DNA of 19,644 nucleotides. Source: an uncultured Collinsella sp. Its GTDB lineage: Bacteria > Actinomycetota > Coriobacteriia > Coriobacteriales > Coriobacteriaceae. Position 1 is the stretch's first letter. Each line of letters begins with the position of its first letter. Shown piece after piece: positions 14,496-19,644 of the stretch. The translations under genes and the position numbers were made by a program. The stretch spans positions 1 to 19,644 of the forward strand of contig CAUEQD010000033.1 of NCBI GenBank assembly GCA_959019945.1, given 5' to 3'. Below the pieces are notes generated by a model. It was not told the origin of the DNA. It did no database searches and worked only from the letters and a program-made list of their open reading frames with translations.

Positions 14496-14504
14496 ATTGT
14501 AGCA
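14496..14504 (-). promoter_or_regulatory. Extended -10 promoter of the dCMP deaminase gene
   Basis: On the minus strand TGCTACAAT (14504 to 14496) matches the extended -10 form TGnTATAAT with one mismatch. Transcription would start near 14489, leaving a leader of about 28 nt that contains the GGAGG site. No good -35 is present, as is common with extended -10 promoters. Confidence 0.45.
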
Positions 14505-14543
14505 GGTGAAAGGTAGGGGCGCTTATCCCACCAGCCCCTCGCC

Positions 14544-15395
14544 CTACGCGCGGCGGGGCTTTTGATTGATGTGGTAGAGCTCGGCGAGACCCCGCAGCGT
14601 CAGCGCATCGTCGACCGTCAGGCTATGGCCGACCAGCGCCGCAAGCGCCTCGGCATCGTCGCCAGTAATGACGATGGGCACGCTGCCTTCCCCCGCGGCC
14701 TTGGTCGCACGCATCTCGGCAAGCACCATGTCGAGCATGCCGTCGATGCGCGCCACCTCGCCCAAAACCACACCCGAGCGCATGGCCTCGCGCGTGTTGC
14801 GGCCGATGACGTGCGTCGGCGCCGAGGGCTCGACCTGAGGCAGGCGCGCTGCTGCCGCCGAAAGCGAGCGGGCGCCGAGCGCCAGCCCCGGCGCGATAAC
14901 GCCGCCGACAAAGGTACCGCGCGCGTCGATGACCTCGATATTGGTCGTCGTGCCCAGGTCAATCACGATGCACGGCGAGCCGTAGACGGCGCGGGCCGCC
15001 ACGGCGTCGGCGATGCGGTCGGGACCGATCTCGGCCGGGTCATCGTAGTGCACGGGTATGCCGGTCTTGAGGCCCGGCCCCACCGTGAGCACGCGCCCCG
15101 AGCAGGTACGGGAAAGCGCTTCCTTCCACGGGCGCTCGAGCGCCGGGACCACGCAGCTCAGCACAGCAGCCGCGGGCACAAGCGCACCCGGCATGCCCGC
15201 ATCGGCCGCCAGTGCGGCCATGACCTGCACGAGACGCATGCGCGCCTCGTCTGCTGTGATGCTCGACGGCGTGGTGATCTCGCACGTCGCAAGCGGACAT
15301 TCCTGCGCCGCGGCCGAATCCTCTGCAAACAGGCCAAAGCGAATGAACGTGTTGCCCACGTCGACCGTCAATATATATGCGCACCCATTAAGCAT
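14544..15395 (-). CDS. coaX: Type III pantothenate kinase
   Basis: CoaX phosphorylates pantothenate in the first step of coenzyme A synthesis; type III enzymes use ATP with high Km, need a monovalent cation and are not inhibited by CoA. The 283-aa protein shows the phosphate-binding DVGNT (12-16), GPDR (124-127), the second ASKHA motif DLGTTTNIEVID (146-157), and GGVIAPG (164-170). The canonical second motif is DxGTATTxD, so the Asn-Ile-Glu stretch is a small deviation. The start at 15395 has AAAGGAG 8 nt upstream; a longer in-frame ATG at 15449 lies beyond the likely promoter. It is the first gene of the minus-strand run and diverges from the OPT transporter. Confidence 0.95.
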   Translation of the reverse strand: MLNGCAYILTVDVGNTFIRFGLFAEDSAAAQECPLATCEITTPSSITADEARMRLVQVMAALAADAGMPGALVPAAAVLSCVVPALERPWKEALSRTCSGRVLTVGPGLKTGIPVHYDDPAEIGPDRIADAVAARAVYGSPCIVIDLGTTTNIEVIDARGTFVGGVIAPGLALGARSLSAAAARLPQVEPSAPTHVIGRNTREAMRSGVVLGEVARIDGMLDMVLAEMRATKAAGEGSVPIVITGDDAEALAALVGHSLTVDDALTLRGLAELYHINQKPRRA

Positions 15396-15423
15396 CGTCG
15401 GCGCTCCTTTCGTCTGCCCAGCA

Positions 15424-15478
15424 GTATATCGCCTACCTAAACCAGTCATCCCAAAATGACTAGCTTGCGGCTATACTG
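15424..15478. promoter_or_regulatory. Divergent control region with central dyad
   Basis: The 192-bp gap between coaX and the OPT gene holds AGTATA at 15424-15429 (a TATACT -10 box on the minus strand), the perfect dyad AGTCAT-N6-ATGACT at 15445-15462, and TATACT at 15473-15478 (a -10 box on the plus strand). Neither -10 box has a strong -35 hexamer, which leaves room for activator or repressor control from the central dyad. Confidence 0.45.
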
Positions 15479-15587
15479 GTGCGCGGTCGCGCGCGAGCTC
15501 ACGCGGCGGCCCTTGGTAACCCGACTTCCCGCGCCGTATCCGTAACGGCGCTCCCGGGGGAAGCGGATATACGCAAAGGAGTTCTAT

Positions 15588-17291
15588 ATGAGCAATCCCT
15601 CGAACCGCGCTTCGATGCGCGGGCAACTCACGCTGCGCGGCGTCGTCATCGGCGTCCTTGGCTGCGTGATCATCACGGCAAGCTCGGCCTATACCGCCCT
15701 CAAGATGGGCGCCCTCCCCTGGCCGATCATTTTCGCTGCCGTCATTTCGCTGTTCTTCCTGAAGCTCATGGGCAACGCCAGTCTCAACGAGGCCAACGTC
15801 ACCCACACCATCATGTCCGCGGGCGCCATGGTCGCCGGCGGCCTGGCGTTTACCATCCCGGGCGCCTGGATGCTGGGCTATGCCGACCAGATCAGTTGGC
15901 TCGACATGTTTATCGTGGCACTCGCCGGCACTATCCTAGGCCTGCTGGCCACGGCACTCATCCACCGTCACTTTATCGTGGACGCCGCGCTTGAGTTCCC
16001 CACCGGCAACGCCGCAGCTCAGACCCTGCGCGCGACCGAGGCCGGCGGCAAGACCGGCAAGCAGCTCTTTGGCTCCATGGCCATCGCCGGCATCTACAGC
16101 GTGCTGCGCGACGCTCTGGGCATTGTGCCCAGCATGCTGTGCACGCTCAATATCCCCGGCGTGACCTTTGCCATCTACAACTCGCCCATGTTGCTGTCCA
16201 TCGGCTTTTTGGTGGGCTTCGCCCCCGTCGCGTTCTGGTTTGCCGGCGCGCTGCTGGGCAATTTTGGCATCATCGTGGGCGGCACCGCTGCCGGTCTGTT
16301 CGACGTTATAACTGCGCAGGGCATCGTCAAGTCCCTGGGCATGGGCCTCATGATGGGCTTTGGCGTCGCCGTCGTCCTCAAGGACATCCTGCCGCAGGTC
16401 GCCGGCATCGTCCGCGGTCTTGCTGCCGACAGCTCCACCGACACCGACGAGCAGTCGCTCATCTCGGGCTCCCTTAAGCTCGACGCCGGCATCATCGGCC
16501 TGGGCGCTGCCGCCATCGCCGTGATCATCGCCATCGTGCTTGACCTTGGCCCCGTTCCGGCCGTCATCGTGACGCTGTTCACTTTTGTCACCACCATCAT
16601 GAGCGCGCAGAGCTGCGGCCAGACGGGCATCGACCCCATGGAGATCTTTGGCCTCATCGTCATGCTCATCGTTGCCGCCTTCGCGCAGCTCGCTCAGGTC
16701 AAGCTGTTCTTTATCGCCGGCATCGTAGCCGTGGCGTGCGGCCTTGCGGGCGACGTCATGAACGACTTTAAGGCCGGCGCCGTGCTGGGCACCAACCCGC
16801 GCGCGCAGTGGGTCGGCCAGGCCATCGGCGGCATCGTGGGCGCCCTGGTCGCCGCCGCCGTCATGGTCGCGCTCGTCACCGCCTATGGTCCGGACGCCTT
16901 TGGTCCCGACAAGAGCTTCGTTGCCGCACAGGCAAGCGTGGTCGCCACCATGGTCTCGGGCATCCCGAGCGTGCCGTGGTTTGCGGGCGGCTTTATCGCC
17001 GGCATCGTCATGTACTGGCTCGGCATTCCGGCCATGATGATCGGCCTGGGCGTGTACCTGCCGTTCTATATGTCGCTCACGGCTTTCCTGGGCTCCTGCG
17101 TCAAGCTCGCCTACGACAAGTGGGCCGCCCACCGCGATGCCACCGCTGGTCTTTCTGACGAGGAGAGGGCTGCCAAGGACGCCGCCTTCCAGGAACAGGG
17201 CCTGGTTGTCGCCAGCGGCCTGCTCGGTGGCGAGTCTATCGTCGGCGTTATCCTGGCGTTTGTCTCTGTTGGCCTGAGCCTGCTGGGTTAA
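15588..17291 (+). CDS. OPT family transporter
   Basis: This 567-aa, very hydrophobic protein belongs to the OPT/YSL transporter family. The opening RGQLTLRGVVIGVLGCVIITASSAYTALKMGALPWP region (split here only by running text) and NEANVTHTIMSAGAMVAGGLAF are hallmarks of the prokaryotic branch, as is the EFPTGNAAAQTLRA loop. About 14 membrane segments are visible. Bacterial members import oligopeptides or metal chelates; the substrate cannot be told here. The start is set by AAAGGAG at 15575-15581, 6 nt before the ATG. A strong terminator follows at 17317, so it is monocistronic. Peptide import would fit a gut organism that also has M20 and other amidohydrolases nearby. Confidence 0.93.
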   Translation: MSNPSNRASMRGQLTLRGVVIGVLGCVIITASSAYTALKMGALPWPIIFAAVISLFFLKLMGNASLNEANVTHTIMSAGAMVAGGLAFTIPGAWMLGYADQISWLDMFIVALAGTILGLLATALIHRHFIVDAALEFPTGNAAAQTLRATEAGGKTGKQLFGSMAIAGIYSVLRDALGIVPSMLCTLNIPGVTFAIYNSPMLLSIGFLVGFAPVAFWFAGALLGNFGIIVGGTAAGLFDVITAQGIVKSLGMGLMMGFGVAVVLKDILPQVAGIVRGLAADSSTDTDEQSLISGSLKLDAGIIGLGAAAIAVIIAIVLDLGPVPAVIVTLFTFVTTIMSAQSCGQTGIDPMEIFGLIVMLIVAAFAQLAQVKLFFIAGIVAVACGLAGDVMNDFKAGAVLGTNPRAQWVGQAIGGIVGALVAAAVMVALVTAYGPDAFGPDKSFVAAQASVVATMVSGIPSVPWFAGGFIAGIVMYWLGIPAMMIGLGVYLPFYMSLTAFLGSCVKLAYDKWAAHRDATAGLSDEERAAKDAAFQEQGLVVASGLLGGESIVGVILAFVSVGLSLLG

Positions 17292-17316
17292 ACCCAACAA
17301 CAACGTACCCGTGCAG

Positions 17317-17355
17317 AGCGCGGGGTCGGAGACCATCCGGCCCCGCGCTTTTTTG
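17317..17355 (+). terminator. Rho-independent terminator of the OPT gene
   Basis: A 13-bp GC-rich stem (17317-17329 with 17337-17349, one G-T pair) with a 7-nt loop is followed by TTTTTTG. It begins 26 bp past the OPT stop codon. This is the clearest intrinsic terminator in the window. Confidence 0.92.
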
Positions 17356-17430
17356 TATCTGCCGAAACCCTCAGCAGCACTCGCATGTGGCCTGTCTTCC
17401 TTTGCCTGCTGGCCTAAGTTCCATGTCAAG

Positions 17431-17460
17431 ATGACCGCCCCGCCCGTCACGGTGTAGAGT
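17431..17460 (+). promoter_or_regulatory. Possible promoter of the DUF389 gene
   Basis: ATGACC (17431-17436) and TAGAGT (17455-17460) are 18 bp apart and each matches the sigma-70 hexamers at 4 of 6 positions. Transcription would start near 17467, about 40 nt before the ATG. The strong terminator upstream means the gene needs a promoter in this gap. Confidence 0.35.
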
Positions 17461-17506
17461 ACATGCTGCGAACGCACCCGCGTTCCTGCGGCAATACGAG
17501 GTGGAC

Positions 17507-18646
17507 ATGGAACTCGACAAACAACAGCTCAAGCGACTGCGCGAGCGCCATCATCGGCGCCATGGCATCCGCCCCGCCCACAGCGAGGCCATGGAGAACG
17601 CAAGCCGCTTTCTAAAGCAGGCATTCAACATTCGCGAGGGTCGTGCGCCCTATCACGTGATTCGCAAGCGCTTCGTAAACGGGGCGCGCCTGACTGGCTC
17701 TCACCTGTGCATCCTGATCATTGCCATGTTGATCGCGAGCATCGGCCTCGATATCGACTCGGATATCGCCATTGTAGGCGCCATGCTCATCTGCCCGCTC
17801 ATGGGCTCGGTCCTTGCCATGGCATACGGCATCGCCACGCTCGACCGCGAGATTGCCGTCGAGGCCGTCGCCAGCCTCGCGCTGCAGATGGCCTTTTGCC
17901 TGGTCACGTCCACGTTGTACTTTAAGCTCTCGCCCCTTGGCACCACCACGGCCGCCATCATCGACAATTCGACACCGACCGTGTGGGACCTTGCCGTCGC
18001 GCTCGCGGGCGGCTTTGCGGGTGGCCTGGGCAACTCGCGCGACCAGGAACCCGCCACGCTCATCGCCGGCGTCGCCGTGGCGACTGCGCTCATGCCGCCC
18101 CTGTGCGCGGCGGGCTATGGCATCGCCATCGCAAGCGGATCACTGTTTCTCTCGGCGCTTTACGAGTTTGGCATCAACGTGGTCTTTATCGCACTGGCCG
18201 CCGAGGCCGTGCTGCTTCTTTTGCGCGTGCCGCTCAAGCGCGACCTGAACGGCGACGGCATTGTAACTGCCGAGGAAAATGCCGAGGTCGACGAGCTATC
18301 GCGCAAGGTGCGCCGCCGCATCATCGTGGGCACGGTGATCTTTGCCATCCCCTGCATCGTTATGACGGCGGGGTCTATTGGCTCGGCGCAGGCCGGCGTG
18401 CAGGACGGCTACGGCGTCACCGAAACCACGCGCGAGCTTGCCGCGGTACTGCCGGGCTTTAAGGATTACACCGTCGCCGTCGAGACCTCGGCCACCGAAG
18501 GCGACGAGAGGGGCATCGTCGAGCGCGAGATTGTCGCCCATGTGACGACAAGCGAGGCGCTCGGGGCACACGACCGCCACGTCGCTCGCAAGCTCATCGA
18601 CCTCAACGTGCCCGAACTCGATCGCGTGGAGTTTGACGTGAAGTGA
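17507..18646 (+). CDS. DUF389 membrane protein with an EF-hand loop
   Basis: This 379-aa protein has a basic cytoplasmic N-terminus (1-65), then the DUF389 membrane region with the signature DIDSDIAIVGAMLICPLMG (82-100), EPATLIAGVAVATALMPPLCAAG (181-203) and about six helices, ending in a soluble C-terminal domain (about 300-379). Between two membrane segments lies DLNGDGIVTAEE (246-257), a complete 12-residue EF-hand loop with Asp1, Asn3, Asp5, Gly6 and Glu12. DUF389 proteins have no settled function. The start at 17507 is chosen because GAGGTGG (17498-17504) precedes it; a GTG at 17501 overlaps that site. It ends at a terminator shared with the converging small gene. Confidence 0.88.
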   Translation: MELDKQQLKRLRERHHRRHGIRPAHSEAMENASRFLKQAFNIREGRAPYHVIRKRFVNGARLTGSHLCILIIAMLIASIGLDIDSDIAIVGAMLICPLMGSVLAMAYGIATLDREIAVEAVASLALQMAFCLVTSTLYFKLSPLGTTTAAIIDNSTPTVWDLAVALAGGFAGGLGNSRDQEPATLIAGVAVATALMPPLCAAGYGIAIASGSLFLSALYEFGINVVFIALAAEAVLLLLRVPLKRDLNGDGIVTAEENAEVDELSRKVRRRIIVGTVIFAIPCIVMTAGSIGSAQAGVQDGYGVTETTRELAAVLPGFKDYTVAVETSATEGDERGIVEREIVAHVTTSEALGAHDRHVARKLIDLNVPELDRVEFDVK

Positions 18647-18720
18647 TGCCGGCGCGGGACGAATGCTCGCACGGACGCAAGTTATGACGAGGCGCAGACG
18701 CAATACGGACACGAGCAAAT

Positions 18721-18763
18721 AGCGGGGTGCAGTTCATACCCGCGCCCCGTTCGCTGTTTTATT
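18721..18763. terminator. Terminator between convergent genes
   Basis: CGGGGTGC (18723-18730) pairs with GCGCCCCG (18742-18749), with one G-T, around an 11-nt loop, and a T-rich stretch (18756-18763) follows on the plus strand after 6 further bases. On the minus strand the stem runs into CTATTTG. It lies between the DUF389 gene (+) and the small membrane protein (-), so it may serve both. Confidence 0.6.
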
Positions 18764-18771
18764 GCCGTGAA

Positions 18772-19221
18772 TCAGACGTCCGCATCGACATCGCCAGACT
18801 CCACCGTAAACGCCGGATCGGTGCTCACAAGATAAAATCGGGTCACCTCAGTATTTCTAATTAGGTAAATCTGTCCCTGATTGCGTCGGCGCGATATATA
18901 CGCAACGTGAACCGTGCCGAATTCTTCGCCGTTTTCCTTCTTTAATATCAGGATGTTGGGGTCATCCGTACGCTTAAACTGCCCGTCAACGCAGCTGCCG
19001 TCTTTGTCGACCAGTTGCCACCGATGGTTATCCTCTTCAAGAAAGGCCAGGGTTTCCAGACTCGTCTTGTCGTCCCGATAGTAACCGTCAATGGCAAACC
19101 CTTCGGAAGCGCATTCCTGCATATAGGACGTTTCCCGGCTTATAGCAAACAGCCCTGTAGCGCCCAGGAGCACAGCCAGGCAGACCACTGCAAGGGTTAT
19201 CGAAATAGCACGGCGGCTCAT
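18772..19221 (-). CDS. Hypothetical membrane-anchored or secreted small protein
   Basis: I do not recognise this 149-aa protein. Residues about 5-26 form one hydrophobic helix after MSRR, a signal peptide or signal anchor with no lipobox cysteine. The rest (about 30-149) is polar and beta-strand-like, with short Gly/Asn turns, two cysteines (about 37 and 77) that could form an exported disulfide, and an acidic end. The layout suggests an exterior domain of lipocalin-like size, but this is only shape. Base composition is visibly more AT-rich than that of the neighbours, which may mean a recent arrival. The ATG has no clear ribosome site (the leader is ATTGGTCTGGCTAAC). It converges on the DUF389 gene. 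Confidence 0.65.
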   Translation of the reverse strand: MSRRAISITLAVVCLAVLLGATGLFAISRETSYMQECASEGFAIDGYYRDDKTSLETLAFLEEDNHRWQLVDKDGSCVDGQFKRTDDPNILILKKENGEEFGTVHVAYISRRRNQGQIYLIRNTEVTRFYLVSTDPAFTVESGDVDADV

Positions 19222-19644
19222 GTTAGCCAGACCAATACTTGTTGAACGGAGTGCAAAACATACTTGGTACCTCCGATATCAAAGCAAACGTCACCCGCGG
19301 CCCGCCGGCAACTATGTGTTTCTAACATTAAACCATTTGGCTACGACTCGTTGGAGATAGGTTCCATAAACGGACAGTGATATACGGCGAAAGGCCACAC
19401 TTATCCATTAACCCAGAGTTATGGAGGCCGTTTTTCATATTGCGAGACCGCGGTTTTCGGAAGTGCGGTGAAAAACTGAGCGCCGCCGACCAGACCGACT
19501 TTTTTAGCAACAAAACCGCAGGTCACAAGGGTGCAAAAGAGCCGTATGCTCGGAGATTCGGAGTTTTTCCCCGCACTTCCGAAATCCGAGGGTACCGTCA
19601 AGATTCTTTCGCAAATTGATTTAACCGTCCTCGGCCCCGTCCTC
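19222..19644. other. Gene-free region with AT-rich sequence and an inverted repeat
   Basis: These 423 bases hold no credible coding sequence: open frames on both strands are at most 80 codons, lack ribosome sites and overlap each other. The left part (19222-19440) is AT-richer than the genes and probably contains the promoter of the small membrane protein, though I could not fix its boxes. The right part holds the 23-bp inverted repeat listed separately. The window ends before the next gene. Confidence 0.55.
19455..19584. repeat. 23-bp inverted repeat flanking an 84-nt loop
   Basis: Arms 19455-19477 and 19562-19584 are reverse complements at 22 of 23 positions; the arm begins TTTCGGAAGTGCGG and ends AAAAACT. 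The 84-nt interior includes TTTTTTAG and the segment GTGCAAAAGAGCCGTATGC. Arms this long and well kept, with no gene inside, suggest a small mobile or structured element such as a MITE-like unit or a non-coding RNA. No flanking target duplication is evident. Confidence 0.7.

Noticed and set aside
15480..15587. Possible cobalamin-type riboswitch, minus strand (GGGAAGTCGGG then GCCGCCGCG)
   Set aside because: Only the GGGAA piece resembles the class; the B12 box is missing and the strand points away from the OPT gene.
15936..17477. Minus-strand 513-codon open frame
   Set aside because: Antisense to the OPT transporter, Asp/Gly/His-rich as expected from reversed hydrophobic codons, no domain recognisable.
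19377..19619. Plus-strand 80-codon frame at the right edge
   Set aside because: No ribosome site, overlaps the inverted repeat and competing frames on the other strand, no recognisable protein features.

Overview
The window is about 60% GC, bacterial, and densely coded, with most genes on the minus strand. Gene content (Asp23/AmaP/DUF2273 operon, type III pantothenate kinase, OPT transporter, YitT protein, DUF6020-like membrane protein, several zinc-ribbon membrane proteins) and base composition suggest an anaerobic gut actinobacterium of the Coriobacteriia, most likely Collinsella. That assignment is inference from gene content and remembered family patterns; no rRNA or tRNA is visible to confirm it. 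I see no prophage, transposase, CRISPR array or tRNA.

Layout from left to right. (1) 1-3542: a YtcJ-like metal-dependent amidohydrolase (-) and an M20D-type amidohydrolase/peptidase (+) diverge from a 168-bp gap; both hydrolyse amide bonds. (2) 3575-6278: three minus-strand membrane proteins, namely DUF2752, zinc ribbon plus DUF4234, and zinc ribbon plus a DUF4013-like multi-pass domain. Two carry low-complexity Pro/Ala/Gln linkers. No function is known. (3) 6429-7451: a YitT/DUF2179 membrane protein. (4) 7659-9146: the alkaline-shock cluster amaP, DUF2273, asp23, transcribed in that order on the minus strand. (5) 9313-10119: yebC. (6) 10291-15395: minus strand, in transcription order coaX, a dCMP deaminase-family gene, a NifU-like Fe-S scaffold, lgt, and a 727-aa DUF6020-like membrane protein. 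(7) 15588-18646: plus-strand OPT transporter and DUF389 membrane protein, each with a terminator. (8) 18772-19221: a small membrane-anchored unknown, followed by 423 bp without a credible gene that holds a large inverted repeat.

The least ordinary material lies outside the housekeeping genes. Hairpin elements carrying a GGGACAGG core sit directly after the stop codons of asp23 and lgt, and a larger 20-bp inverted repeat follows the amidohydrolase stop. These look like a dispersed REP-type family that has become, or is used as, transcription terminators. A separate 23-bp inverted repeat with an 84-nt loop lies at 19455-19584. A terminator-like hairpin sits inside the first codons of the DUF2752 gene. 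The zinc-ribbon/DUF2752/DUF4234/DUF4013 cluster is the best candidate for an undescribed membrane system, and the DUF389 protein carries a textbook EF-hand calcium loop between membrane segments.
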